Source of the DNA: Ignavibacteria bacterium UBA2333
GTDB lineage: Bacteria; Bacteroidota; Ignavibacteria; Kapaibacteriales; Kapaibacteriaceae
Length of the DNA stretch: 64,000 nt
NCBI GenBank assembly: GCA_002344895.1
Contig: DDUR01000076.1
Location: forward strand, 62,001-126,000
Direction: 5' to 3'
A program made the translations under genes and the position numbers. Every line of letters begins with the position of its first letter. Position 1 is the stretch's first letter. Shown piece after piece: positions 9,701 through 18,622 of this stretch. The notes beneath the pieces are model-generated. The model had not been told where the DNA came from. It did not search any database and saw only the letters and a list, made by a program, of their open reading frames with translations.

Positions 9701-11479
9701 CGGCATTACGAACGTGCCAGCAGGCTGGTACGGACGGTTCACGCCATTGATGTCACAACGTTGAACGCCTGACAAAGCAGAGTCACGGAGGTTAGCGTCC
9801 GTAACAGCCTTCGACGTGTTGTAGACAATCTTACCGGTCGCTTCGTTGATGATGCGGAATCGCACCTTAAAGTTCGTGCCTTGACGCGTGTAGTTCACAC
9901 CCTGTGGGCCTTGAACGTCATTCGTCAGATGCTGAACAATGGCAACTGGCTGGATTGCACCAAGACGGAGGTCACCAGCAAGCAACTCATAGTTGTTCGC
10001 TTGTGCCGTTGGAATGATCTGCGAGAAGTTCAACGGTGCGTTGTTGTTCAGCGGGTGAACACGGTAGAACACGTTGATTACGCGAAGGAAGTTCTTCCAC
10101 TGCTTAAACTTGATAGCAAGGAAGTTCTTCGGCGTTAGAGCATCGTCATTACGACGGCTCGTTGCACGAACTCCACCGTCCGTTGCCGTCTCTACATTGT
10201 AGAGATATTCTGTCGACTGACGGTACTTTGGAGCTTCGTACGTGAGTGCCGTAATCGCTGGCATCGCATTCGGTGCGCCATTCCAGTTCAGACGACGAGC
10301 TGGACCAACAACACCAACAGTTGAGTTACAACGCATCCACACCGTGGCAGCGTGTGGCTGTGGGTGGTTACGTGGAGCTTGGCCAAGGAAGTTCTCATAC
10401 TGAATAACAACAGAAGAGTCGTTACGGTTGAGTGTAACCTGGCCACTGTAACGGTAGTGTTCCCCGATACCTGGACGGTTGTTCGGTTGGAACGTGATGT
10501 TATGCTGTACCGGGCCTACGCGTGATGTCTTGGCACCAATCGGCGTAAGATTCACGAAGTACACAGTAAGCTTGTCGTTGGCCGGTGAACGCTTGTAATA
10601 CACGCGTCCGAAATCGTCAACGGCATTGTTTTCCGTGTTGTAGACGGATACCTGAAGATCATCCCAGAACGGAGCAATCAGGGCAGGCGTAATTCCACCA
10701 CCCCATGATAGCTGATCTAAGCGCTGATTTGTCTTCGTTCGAATACCTGCTGTTGCTGTACCTGGTGCATTACCGCAGGCTACATACGTGTATCCGAAAT
10801 CGTCTCCCGTTGCGTCGTTAATATCCGCCGCATTTGGGCTTGAAAACGACCCTGTACGGCCGCGCGTGTCGTCAGACATCGGGTCATACACAGAGACGAG
10901 GCCAGGAGCCACTTCGAGACGGACGCGGTTCGTCGGGAAACCGTTGTTGTCGTACTCGTAGAAGTAACGACGATTGCTCAAGGCAATAAGACCGTTCGTC
11001 GAGACATAGAACGAGTCATACCGAACACCATTGAAGTAGAACGGGAATCCAATCGAGATCGGCCCCGCAAAAGCATCATCGGTAGAGTCTTGCATGTTTC
11101 CGGGATTCCGGAAATAGGCATGTCCACCGAAGGTGTTAAGGGATGAATTCGTCCAATAGCTGGACGGGATCTGGTTCGGTCCCGACACAATACGGCGCCA
11201 TGTTCCAGGCTCCGTCAGTGTATCGACGAACAACGTCGGATCCGGACGCCAGAAATCTGGCGCCTCATCGTCGGAATCGACGAAATAGTATCCGGTCGAG
11301 ATAGGAGGCTGTGTTCGCGAATTGTCGCCATTCAATACAAATGGCAACGGATACGAAGCTACTGGTGTCTTCGTTCCGCTCTTTCGCTGCACATCCTCAC
11401 CATCCTTCCCATCTCCGGCCCAAGCGAACGATGTCGCCAGTCCGGTCACGAGAGCAAGGAGTAGGAGTCTGCCCTTCAT
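6746..11479 (-). CDS. Very large secreted protein with T9SS C-terminal sorting domain
   Basis: 1577 residues. A signal peptide is clear (KGRLLLLALVTGLATSFAWA). The C-terminal 90 residues form a type-A-like sorting domain: RPNPSNGKTTFIFTVP, VRLEVFDMMGNLINTLYN, FEWDGRNAAGYEVASGSYLY and a final KTLSIVR; such domains direct export by the type IX system and surface attachment. The body is Asn/Asp/aromatic-rich and beta-structured, with no enzyme motif recognised, so a structural surface or S-layer-like role is possible. The gene has long stop-free stretches on the opposite strand (up to 307 codons at 8114-9037), which indicates a restricted codon set and probably high expression. It has a good promoter candidate (11587-11616), a leader hairpin and its own terminator. 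Confidence 0.88.
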   Translation of the reverse strand: MKGRLLLLALVTGLATSFAWAGDGKDGEDVQRKSGTKTPVASYPLPFVLNGDNSRTQPPISTGYYFVDSDDEAPDFWRPDPTLFVDTLTEPGTWRRIVSGPNQIPSSYWTNSSLNTFGGHAYFRNPGNMQDSTDDAFAGPISIGFPFYFNGVRYDSFYVSTNGLIALSNRRYFYEYDNNGFPTNRVRLEVAPGLVSVYDPMSDDTRGRTGSFSSPNAADINDATGDDFGYTYVACGNAPGTATAGIRTKTNQRLDQLSWGGGITPALIAPFWDDLQVSVYNTENNAVDDFGRVYYKRSPANDKLTVYFVNLTPIGAKTSRVGPVQHNITFQPNNRPGIGEHYRYSGQVTLNRNDSSVVIQYENFLGQAPRNHPQPHAATVWMRCNSTVGVVGPARRLNWNGAPNAMPAITALTYEAPKYRQSTEYLYNVETATDGGVRATSRRNDDALTPKNFLAIKFKQWKNFLRVINVFYRVHPLNNNAPLNFSQIIPTAQANNYELLAGDLRLGAIQPVAIVQHLTNDVQGPQGVNYTRQGTNFKVRFRIINEATGKIVYNTSKAVTDANLRDSALSGVQRCDINGVNRPYQPAGTFVMPYEFVKVTFPPFEPNEFIDDQIGRMLMSVIAEPRDSVNNLLGDEWPFDDTTGLRLFVMRRLAEFNDDVGEFHIVGGAAMPSVLKWVNIEADVVDGDEITNNPPPPRLEYSAANNENIRLKSPVIRMNRYNLGGTDIPPNGQYGGDELRSFPVNLNRRQNAVLSISYQRAGKLTGGIGRGFSDNRLVGPEHRVDATVTAVNSIRFIRNPDELWVEFAKPSDDGLNGITNIQTWVYDPANLGANYAQPFRIWGGGGYVRGFDLTNKNQQLNSTTLPPLGGARVDLFDDGKDYEFYKVTIPVPDAIMNWVNEGARNFRFRLRVRAIRNSDAPFPGDDEDNFFIDNVKILFPDEVTDIEFSNIQLIWPYTMAPASQATRVPIRVKLSNNTNIPASAFSVRIQIKPQGDEFNQIYCRTITVPVLAGNREVILPFPDANFRTTRPGNYKITGRIFYPGNDLDTLNDSTFTTFTMTFGPSFAYEQNPLNPVNDVPKIQFTGVTGKGLNHRGYTYGGANTWGSIAGPGSQFNGQIWGQMPLGQPVVAAVGEDAGNASGQLATRFTLFSQDTVFGYQAFWAELNQDILNISFYLYRDQGGIPGDERIAGSSITRRRGEDELDNSTEAFFGRYVTYLLPSPVILAPGEYWVSVAQRGTEGYELGGSESRMGMITTFYSDIPAPGLGNRSLLVDKNFRTRIRNGSLLNDNRFAFELTLGSNDWVQMTPSIGNPGYAHLDALGGIVIGYQTFPTFTRGSWIPLLRPYFGTRSFSNPPIFVPCIVPVELSFFDGRARSAGVDLFWETASEKNNAGFHVERRQVEKITNLSNTPGLDCQDKSGAKEQPWTSIGYVAGNGTTSETKNYKFFDADVKAGGTYEYRLRQVDADGSENFSNVINVVTNTAGITLEDNRPNPSNGKTTFIFTVPVRSNVRLEVFDMMGNLINTLYNQEVPGQMDPYAFEWDGRNAAGYEVASGSYLYKLTAGDVVLTKTLSIVR

Positions 11480-11556
11480 GAAAACCTCGGAAAATCGGTG
11501 AACAAGTACGTGCTGTTAGACATTTTCTTCTTGACGTGAGGGTCGCTGTACGACTC

Positions 11557-11578
11557 TCCCTGCCCCTGCAGGCAGGGA
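11557..11578 (-). promoter_or_regulatory. Stem-loop in the 5' leader of the large T9SS gene
   Basis: A perfect 8-bp stem (TCCCTGCC/GGCAGGGA) with a 6-nt loop about 78 nt upstream of the start codon and just downstream of the predicted transcription start. Near the 5' end of an mRNA, such a stem may protect the transcript from decay, as known for some abundant outer-membrane protein messages; that role is inferred. Confidence 0.5.
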
Positions 11579-11586
11579 AGACTCCA

Positions 11587-11616
11587 CAAAATGACCAAAA
11601 CGCCGCTCATTGTCAA
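11587..11616 (-). promoter_or_regulatory. Candidate promoter of the large T9SS gene
   Basis: On the minus strand TTGACA (11611-11616) is followed after 16 nt by TCATTTTG (11587-11594), one mismatch from the TAnnTTTG element of Bacteroidota promoters. The predicted start would give a leader of about 100 nt. Confidence 0.45.
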
Positions 11617-11622
11617 GACCTT

Positions 11623-11640
11623 TTTTACCGTAGGGTAAAA
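11623..11640. repeat. Inverted repeat upstream of the promoter
   Basis: TTTTACC-GTAG-GGTAAAA, a perfect 7-bp inverted repeat with a 4-nt spacer, about 6 nt upstream of the TTGACA box of the large T9SS gene and 18 nt after the purN stop. It could be an operator or a weak hairpin ending purN transcripts; no U-tract follows in the minus direction, which favours a binding site. Confidence 0.4.
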
Positions 11641-11657
11641 TGCTGTTGAGTTCTGTA

Positions 11658-12359
11658 TCAGGCGTAACAACAATACGCCCCCGAGAAAGTTACCGCCAAA
11701 GGGAGACAAATTGTTGTCAATCCGGGTCGCAGAAATCTTTCCGAATCCGCTTCCTGTCTGGATTTGCGCTGTAGACAGTAGTTCTGCAGTGCCCTGGGAT
11801 AGAGTCGATGCTCAGTATGCCGAACGAGACTTTCAAGGTCCGCTGCGCTAATTCCCGGCGGAATCACAAATCGTTCGCTGTCAACAATTTGGCCCTCGTC
11901 GTAGTTCTCCGTCACGAGGTGGACCGTCGCTCCCGTTTCTTGGTCACCTGAATCAATGACGGCTTCGTGAACCCGTCGACCATACATTCCTTTACCACCA
12001 TGCCGTGGAAGGAGCGATGGGTGAATGTTGAGAACATTACCCCGAATGTGCTGAATAACCGACGTGGGTAAGAGCCTTAAAAATCCAGCTAATGCCAGAA
12101 CATCAATAGTAAACTCGTCGAGAATGGCGCAAAACTGGTTCGCCATTTCTTCGCTCACACGACTCGTGAGTACGCGGTACGGAATTCGATGTTCTTCTGC
12201 TACACCAACAATACCCGCCGTTTCCGTTGTCGTTATCACAACGTCAACAGTGTAGTCGGAATGTGCGTAATTCTTGCTGTACGCTATTAGCGCTCTGGCA
12301 TTACTTCCGGCGCCCGAACCAGCAATAGCTACTCGGCATGGTGTGGTGGTGTGGGACAT
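11658..12359 (-). CDS. purN: Phosphoribosylglycinamide formyltransferase
   Basis: Transfers a formyl group from 10-formyltetrahydrofolate to glycinamide ribonucleotide in purine synthesis. The N-terminus has the nucleotide-binding AIAGSGAGSNARAL, and the catalytic region LNIHPSLLPRHGGKGMYG carries the Asn-His pair; the Asp of the catalytic triad fits in ENYDEGQIV. I start at ATG 12359 (MSHTTTPCRVAIAG, 233 residues); the upstream in-frame ATG at 12443 would add a 28-residue extension with no family match and run into the divergent promoter region of the TonB receptor gene. The last 25 residues beyond the fold are not conserved in the family. Confidence 0.9.
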   Translation of the reverse strand: MSHTTTPCRVAIAGSGAGSNARALIAYSKNYAHSDYTVDVVITTTETAGIVGVAEEHRIPYRVLTSRVSEEMANQFCAILDEFTIDVLALAGFLRLLPTSVIQHIRGNVLNIHPSLLPRHGGKGMYGRRVHEAVIDSGDQETGATVHLVTENYDEGQIVDSERFVIPPGISAADLESLVRHTEHRLYPRALQNYCLQRKSRQEADSERFLRPGLTTICLPLAVTFSGAYCCYA

Positions 12360-12480
12360 GCTGCACCTACATACTACGCCTGATGCGCGATTTCTCCAAG
12401 TGGAACTTTTGCACAGTATTCTTGTGTTGAGGCCGCCAGACAAGAGAAGTACTCACCATTTCACATTCACGGCACACCGC

Positions 12481-14859
12481 ATGTCGCCTGCACACGACAG
12501 TCGTACGTTAAACTACGTCTTTTCTATACTTCGTTATTGCATTGCCCTCTCTGTTATGTTCGTTACGGGCACGTTGGTCCGTGCACAGGAGGAGGATCTC
12601 AGGCCAGTCGGCATTATCAGCGGCCAGATTCTGAATGCTGCAACGCGTACTCCCATTTCGGGCGCGAGTGTTTCCGTCGAGGGAACAACACGTGGTGCTG
12701 TTTCACGCCAGGATGGCAAGTTCAGGATCGTCAATGTTCAGGCAGGTGTCGTTGCACTCCGTGCTCGCGCACTAGGATATGATTCAGCTCGCATTTCTGA
12801 TGTCGTGGTGAGTCCAGGAAAACCGGTTGAGATTCTCATTACACTCACGGAACGAGCCCTTGAAGCCGAAGAGGCGGTCGTGTACGCGAATCCATTCGCG
12901 CGCAACTCACAAACCGTGACAAGTACTCAGCGGTTGACGTCGGAAGAAGTGCGCAGAGCACCTGGCGTTCAAGAGGACGTAGTTCGTGCCATCTCACTAC
13001 TTCCAGGTGTTGCTGTTACCTCGGCTGGTCGGAATGATCTTGCTGTACGCGGAGGTGCTCCCTTTGAGAATCTTTTTCTTGTTGACAATATCGAGGTTCC
13101 GAATATCAATCATTTCGGCTCTCAAGGGTCCACAGGAGGCCCGCTGTCGCTCATAAACATTGACCTGGTTCGTGACGTGTCACTGTCGACAGGTGGATTT
13201 GGTCCTCGATATGGTGACCGACTTTCGTCTGTGACGAACCTTTCTCTGCGTGACGGTAACAGTGAACAACTTGGAGGCGAGCTAAATCTCTCAGCAACTG
13301 GTTTCTCAGCCATTCTTGAGGGCCCCATATCCAATAAGGGTACGTTCATCTTTGCTGCTCGCAGGTCATATCTCGACCTGATTTTTAACCTCGCTGGTTT
13401 TGGTTTTGTACCTGAATATTGGGACTTCACCGGCAAGGCAACCTATACGATTGACAGTGAGAACTCATTGAGTTTTCTTGCAATTGGTGCACTTGGTACG
13501 GTTTCCTTCAATAATGACGATGCCGAAAAACGATTTGACAACAGTCGTGTGACCGCCCCATCACAGAATCAATATTTCTCTGGTTTGACGTGGCAACGGT
13601 TACTTGATAATGGCTATCTGCTTGTCACGCTTGGACGGACATTCACAGCGTATCGTACGGCTCAGCAGGACACCACAGGTGCTACCATTTTTCGCAACAA
13701 CTCAGATGAGGGTGAAAACTCTCTTCGAGCTGATCTTACACTCAGAGCATCGTCAACTGTTGACGTGACAACGGGAGCAATCGGCCGATTTACGTCCGCA
13801 CTGCGGTATGACGTGTCGTTACCCGGTTTTGCTCGCCTCAACGCTTCCGGTATTCCGACACCTCTTTCCGTCGATACATCGTTTACAGCCTTTCGTGCAG
13901 GGGTCTATGCAAATCTCGACTGGAAGTTCGCTGATCGCTGGAAGCTTACGATAGGTGGACGGTATGACTACTATGGCTTCCTGAAGGAGTCGTCCGTCGT
14001 GTCACCTCGATTTGCGTTGGCATGGTCGTTTATTCCCGACATGACGCTGTCGATGAGCGGTGGGCGTTACTATCAGCCTCCGCAGTTTATCTGGCTCATT
14101 GGCGATCCAGCAAACGCCTCTTCACTGCAGCCTCTACGTGCAGATCAAATCGTTGCAGGTTGGGAGTGGATTGTTTCACCCGATTTCAAAGTTCAGGTAG
14201 AAGGTTACTACAAAAACTATGCGAACTATCCCGTTCGCCTCTTCCGTCCTCAAGCCGTTCTTGCACCAAGTGGGTTTGACAATATCTATCAGGACATTCC
14301 ATTTGGTCTTGAACCACTTGCTATGACAGGAAGTGGAACAGCATACGGCGTAGAACTTTTTGTACAAAAGAAACTTTCTGAAGATATACCTATCTATGGT
14401 CTTGCCAGCATCAGTATAAACCGAACACGGTTTATTGCGAATGATGGCGTTGAACGTCCCGGCTCATTTGATACTCCTATCATCGGCTCTGTTGCTATGG
14501 GTTGGCGTCCTGATGAATACTGGGAAATCAGTGGGAAGGTCAGACTTTCCCAAGGTATTCCTACCACACCCTTTGTCGCTACCACGGAACGTGCAACGGA
14601 AACAGGCTTTCCCGTTGGCAGCCTTGACTTTGCACGGTATAACCTTGGCGAACGTCTCCCATTCTTTTATGCCATCGATCTACGCGTTGACCGTCGATGG
14701 TTTTTCACTGGTTGGCAGCTGATCACCTATATCGACGTTCAGAATGTCACCGGTCGTCAAAATGCCAGTGGCATTCAGTGGGACCCACGCACGGAAACTG
14801 CAGTAACCAACTTTAGTATCGGCGTCCTTCCCTCCATTGGCGTCAACATTGAATTCTAA
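12481..14859 (+). CDS. TonB-dependent outer-membrane receptor with carboxypeptidase-regulatory domain
   Basis: 792 residues from ATG 12481, which directly precedes a signal peptide (residues about 12-34, ending VRAQ). Residues 40-115 are a CarboxypepD_reg-like beta-sandwich (GIISGQILNAATRTPISGA and VPAQ-type LRARALGYD). The plug domain follows (about 130-250: RRAPGVQEDVVRAISLLPGV, DLAVRGGAPFENLFLVDNIEVPN), then a 22-strand-type barrel ending in IGVNIEF. The family imports large or scarce substrates using TonB energy; the substrate here is not evident and no SusD or periplasmic binding partner is adjacent. It stands alone, divergent from purN. Confidence 0.88.
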   Translation: MSPAHDSRTLNYVFSILRYCIALSVMFVTGTLVRAQEEDLRPVGIISGQILNAATRTPISGASVSVEGTTRGAVSRQDGKFRIVNVQAGVVALRARALGYDSARISDVVVSPGKPVEILITLTERALEAEEAVVYANPFARNSQTVTSTQRLTSEEVRRAPGVQEDVVRAISLLPGVAVTSAGRNDLAVRGGAPFENLFLVDNIEVPNINHFGSQGSTGGPLSLINIDLVRDVSLSTGGFGPRYGDRLSSVTNLSLRDGNSEQLGGELNLSATGFSAILEGPISNKGTFIFAARRSYLDLIFNLAGFGFVPEYWDFTGKATYTIDSENSLSFLAIGALGTVSFNNDDAEKRFDNSRVTAPSQNQYFSGLTWQRLLDNGYLLVTLGRTFTAYRTAQQDTTGATIFRNNSDEGENSLRADLTLRASSTVDVTTGAIGRFTSALRYDVSLPGFARLNASGIPTPLSVDTSFTAFRAGVYANLDWKFADRWKLTIGGRYDYYGFLKESSVVSPRFALAWSFIPDMTLSMSGGRYYQPPQFIWLIGDPANASSLQPLRADQIVAGWEWIVSPDFKVQVEGYYKNYANYPVRLFRPQAVLAPSGFDNIYQDIPFGLEPLAMTGSGTAYGVELFVQKKLSEDIPIYGLASISINRTRFIANDGVERPGSFDTPIIGSVAMGWRPDEYWEISGKVRLSQGIPTTPFVATTERATETGFPVGSLDFARYNLGERLPFFYAIDLRVDRRWFFTGWQLITYIDVQNVTGRQNASGIQWDPRTETAVTNFSIGVLPSIGVNIEF

Positions 14860-14890
14860 TCCGCAAACAAAGAGCCAAGAGCTTGATGAT

Positions 14891-14929
14891 GAACCCTTGG
14901 CTGAGCTCACAGATTCTCAGCCAAGGTTC
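14891..14929. terminator. Shared hairpin between convergent TonB receptor and metH genes
   Basis: An 11-bp perfect stem (CCTTGGCTGAG/CTCAGCCAAGG), extended with one bulge by GAAC, sits in the 57-nt gap and overlaps the last codons of metH. There is no strong U-tract in either direction, so termination is possible but not certain. Confidence 0.45.
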
Positions 14930-17900
14930 GGGGAAAGCCAACGCTCCATCACTTCAACGTCTACTCCCTTTCGCTGCGCATAGTGGCGGAGTTGATCCTG
15001 TCCAATTCGACCAACAGAAAAATATTTGGCCTCAGGATGTGCAAAGTACCAACCGCTAACAGATGCCGCTGGTGACATAGCATACGACTCCGTGAGCGTG
15101 ATTCCTGTGCGTCGTTCTGCATCAACCAAATCGAAGAGTTTACGTTTTTCTGTATGATCCGGACACGCAGGATACCCTGGTGCAGGACGAATACCGCGGT
15201 ATCTCTCAGCAACCAGATCTTCGTTTGTCAGGTGTTCGTTCGTTGAGTATCCCCAGTACTCTAAGCGCACTCGTTCATGGAACCATTCAGCACACGCCTC
15301 TGCAAGGCGGTCTGCCACTGCTTTGACGAGGATTGCAGAGTAATCGTCGTGTTGGGCTTCGTATGAAGCGCACAACTCGTCTACACCACGTCCGGCTGTT
15401 ACGGCAAAAGCTCCAATATGATCCTGCACACCATGTTCTGCCGTTGCAACAAAGTCAGCTAACGACAGGTTTGGAAGTTTCTGAGCCCGTTCACCTTGCT
15501 GCCGTAGCATGCAGAGGCGAACCGATTCATGTATACCCAATGGTCGAGCATCAACAATGATGTCGTCATTATCCGCAACCGCTGGCAGAATCACACCTGC
15601 CGCAGAAACTGTTACGAGCTTCTCACGTGAAATCCGGTCCAGGAGTGCATTCGCATCATCAAACAGTTTCTTTGCTTCAGCTCCGAGTGCTTCATCTTCG
15701 AAGATTGCCGGATACTTACCACGGAGCTCCCACGACAAGAAGAACGGCGTCCAGTCAATGTAGTTACGTAGTACATCAATGTCAACGTTATCTACACCGA
15801 ATCGGCCGATTGTCTTCGGCATTGTAACTGTATCAACATCGAATGTAGGTCGAGCACGATTTGACCGTGCAGCCTCAAATTCCAGAAGGTCCTTTCCTGC
15901 GTTGCGACGAGCATAGTCCGTACGCACGCGCTCATACTCATCTGCCGTTGTTTTTATAAACGACTCCCGAATTGCTTCCGTTGTAAACGATGAAGCAACC
16001 GGTACAGCACGCGATGCGTCGAGAACGTGAACGACAGGATGGGAATATACCGGGTCAATTTTAACCGCTGTATGTGTCTTCGATGTTGTTGCTCCGCCAA
16101 TCAACAATGGCACATCCATTCCTCGACGTTCAAGTTCTTTGGCAACATGTACCATCTCGTCGAGAGATGGCGTAATGAGTCCTGATAGTCCAAGCACATC
16201 GGCTTTTTCGTCAACAACAGCTTCGATTATTCGATCTGCTGGCACCATAACGCCAAGATCTACCACGCGCCAATTGTTGCAACCAAGGACAACACCAACG
16301 ATGTTTTTCCCGATGTCGTGAACGTCACCTTTGACGGTTGCGAGTACCATCGTACCTGCAGGCTTACGCTCTGCCCCTGTGCGCCGCTTTTCTTCCTCCA
16401 TGAGCGGTGTAAGTATTGCAACAGCCTTCTTCATGACACGTGCTGACTTCACGACCTGAGGAAGGAACATCTTACCAGCGCCAAAGAGATCGCCAACCTC
16501 ACTCATACCATCCATCAATGGACCTTCGATGATGGAGAGAGGAGATGGATAGGCCACTAGCGCTTCTGCAACATCTTCGTCAATGAAGTCGGCAACACCT
16601 TTAACCAATGCATGTTGTAATCTGCGAGCAATTGGTTCAGATCGCCATAGTAGATCACGTTCGGCTACTGCCCCCTTTTGCCCCTTAACCGACTCTGCAA
16701 GTGTGAGCAGCCTCTCTGTAGCATCGGAACGCCGGTTCAGCAGAACATCTTCAACGGCAATCAATACTTCCTTGGGAATTTCATCATAAACATCAATTTG
16801 TCCAGCATTTACGATACCCATGTCCATACCAGCCTGAACTGCATGATACAGGAAGGCCGTATGCATAGCTCGGCGGACAATCTCGTTTCCACGAAACGAG
16901 AAGGAGATATTCGACACACCACCAGAAACACTCGCCCCTGGAAGATGCGCCTTTATCCATCGTGTAGCTCGGATAAAGTCAAGCGCGTAGTTATCGTGTT
17001 CCGCAATTCCCGTAGCAACGGTGAGAATGTTCGGATCGAAGACAATGTCTTCTGGAGCGAATCCAACGGACGTTGTTAACAGGCGATACGCGCGTTCACA
17101 AATCTCAATTCGTCGCTCAAACGTATCAGCCTGCCCATGTTCGTCGAAGGCCATAACGATGACGGCCATACCCATGTCGAAACAAAGCTGAGCTCGACGA
17201 AGGAACTCATCTTCACCATCCTTTAACGAAATAGAGTTGACGATTCCCCTACCTTGCAAACACTTCATTCCAGCTTCGAGCACGGACCACTTCGACGAGT
17301 CGATCATAACCGGAACGCGTGCAATGTCGGGTTCTGCTGCAATGAGGTTCAAGAAACGCGTCATCGCAACTTCACCATCAAGTAAACCCTCATCCATGTT
17401 GATATCGATGATCTGTGCACCATTATCAACTTGTTGACGAGCAATCTCAACGGCTGCATCATAGTCGCCTGCGAGCACCAGTCGAGCAAAGGCTTTCGAC
17501 CCTGCAACGTTGGTACGCTCGCCGACATTCACAAAATTTGTCTCTGCACGTTTTTCGAGAGGCTCAAGACCGGAAAGGCGCAAAAGGGGCACCTGAACGG
17601 GTCGTCGACGTGGAGACAAACCTTCAACTGCCTCTGCCATCGCACGAATATGTTCGGGTGTTGTCCCGCAACAGCCTCCAATGATGTTCAGAAAGCCAGC
17701 CGTAGCGTACTCTCGTGCTTGTGTCGCCATCCATTGTGGTGTTTCGTCATATCCTCCCATGGCGTTCGGCAGCCCAGCATTAGGATACAATGAAACGTAT
17801 GAGGCGGCTGCGTCAGAAAGTTCTTCAATAAACGGGCGCATCATAGCGGAGCCAAGTGCGCAGTTCAGTCCGACGCTCAAGAGATTACGAGCATGACGGA

Positions 17901-18591
17901 CACTTAACCAGAATGCTGCCGGCGTTTGTCCACTTAATGTTCGTCCGGACATATCGGTGATAGTACCCGAGATCATAACCGGTGTCTCACGGCCGCGTTG
18001 GCGGCATACATCGGCATGAGCTTTAATCGCGGCCTTTGCATTGAGCGTGTCGGTGATTGTCTCGAGCAGGATGACATCTACACCGCCATCCACGAGTCCT
18101 TCTATCTGGAGCCGAAAAGCGGCATACATTTCGTCGAATGTAACAGCTCTGAAACCAGGATCATTAACATCGGGCGACATTGACAACATCTTCGTTGTCG
18201 GCCCCATACTTCCTGCTACAAATCGTGGTTTGTGCGGTGTACGAGCGGTTGCTTCTCGTGCTGCCTCGCATGCGATCTCTGCCCCACGCTTATTGAGTTC
18301 GTAGGCAATGTCACCAAGACCGTATTCTGCCTGGGCAATTGATGTAGCCGAGAATGTATTCGTCTCAATAATATCCGAACCTGCCTCTAGGTAGGCTGCA
18401 TGAATATCACGAATGATATCTGGACGTGTGAGAATGAGAAGGTCGTTATTACCCTTCAAAGAGTCAGGATGGTTGGCAAAACGTTCACCGCGGTAATCTT
18501 CCTCTGTGAGGTTATACCGTTGAATCATTGTGCCCATTGCCCCGTCGAGGACGAGAATTCGTTGCTCTAGCAACGAACGAAGATCTGTCAT
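14917..18591 (-). CDS. metH: Cobalamin-dependent methionine synthase
   Basis: Transfers a methyl group from methyltetrahydrofolate through cobalamin to homocysteine. 1224 residues, close to the 1227 of E. coli. The homocysteine domain (1-320) has the zinc ligands in GLNCALG and IGGCCGTTPEH. The folate domain (about 340-610) follows (NFVNVGERTNVAGS). The cap and B12-binding domains (about 640-880) contain the lower-axial histidine motif GDVHDIGKN at about residue 757, and the C-terminal activation domain (about 900-1224) has RPAPGYPACPDH, typical of the SAM-binding site. All four modules are intact. It is 31 nt downstream of trmO. No cobalamin riboswitch was seen upstream. Confidence 0.97.
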   Translation of the reverse strand: MTDLRSLLEQRILVLDGAMGTMIQRYNLTEEDYRGERFANHPDSLKGNNDLLILTRPDIIRDIHAAYLEAGSDIIETNTFSATSIAQAEYGLGDIAYELNKRGAEIACEAAREATARTPHKPRFVAGSMGPTTKMLSMSPDVNDPGFRAVTFDEMYAAFRLQIEGLVDGGVDVILLETITDTLNAKAAIKAHADVCRQRGRETPVMISGTITDMSGRTLSGQTPAAFWLSVRHARNLLSVGLNCALGSAMMRPFIEELSDAAASYVSLYPNAGLPNAMGGYDETPQWMATQAREYATAGFLNIIGGCCGTTPEHIRAMAEAVEGLSPRRRPVQVPLLRLSGLEPLEKRAETNFVNVGERTNVAGSKAFARLVLAGDYDAAVEIARQQVDNGAQIIDINMDEGLLDGEVAMTRFLNLIAAEPDIARVPVMIDSSKWSVLEAGMKCLQGRGIVNSISLKDGEDEFLRRAQLCFDMGMAVIVMAFDEHGQADTFERRIEICERAYRLLTTSVGFAPEDIVFDPNILTVATGIAEHDNYALDFIRATRWIKAHLPGASVSGGVSNISFSFRGNEIVRRAMHTAFLYHAVQAGMDMGIVNAGQIDVYDEIPKEVLIAVEDVLLNRRSDATERLLTLAESVKGQKGAVAERDLLWRSEPIARRLQHALVKGVADFIDEDVAEALVAYPSPLSIIEGPLMDGMSEVGDLFGAGKMFLPQVVKSARVMKKAVAILTPLMEEEKRRTGAERKPAGTMVLATVKGDVHDIGKNIVGVVLGCNNWRVVDLGVMVPADRIIEAVVDEKADVLGLSGLITPSLDEMVHVAKELERRGMDVPLLIGGATTSKTHTAVKIDPVYSHPVVHVLDASRAVPVASSFTTEAIRESFIKTTADEYERVRTDYARRNAGKDLLEFEAARSNRARPTFDVDTVTMPKTIGRFGVDNVDIDVLRNYIDWTPFFLSWELRGKYPAIFEDEALGAEAKKLFDDANALLDRISREKLVTVSAAGVILPAVADNDDIIVDARPLGIHESVRLCMLRQQGERAQKLPNLSLADFVATAEHGVQDHIGAFAVTAGRGVDELCASYEAQHDDYSAILVKAVADRLAEACAEWFHERVRLEYWGYSTNEHLTNEDLVAERYRGIRPAPGYPACPDHTEKRKLFDLVDAERRTGITLTESYAMSPAASVSGWYFAHPEAKYFSVGRIGQDQLRHYAQRKGVDVEVMERWLSPNLG
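16668..16684 (-). repeat. Dispersed G-rich motif, copy in metH
   Basis: Minus strand GGGGCAAAAGGGGGCAG. Codes Lys-Gly-Gln-Lys-Gly-Ala in a linker. See finding on the dispersed motif. Confidence 0.6.
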
Positions 18592-18622
18592 GGATGTGCT
18601 ACTGGTGCTGTGATCTACAAAC

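Noticed and set aside
12274..12480. N-terminal extension of the TonB receptor ORF
   Set aside because: It is antisense to purN, not conserved, and precedes a good signal peptide that starts after ATG 12481.
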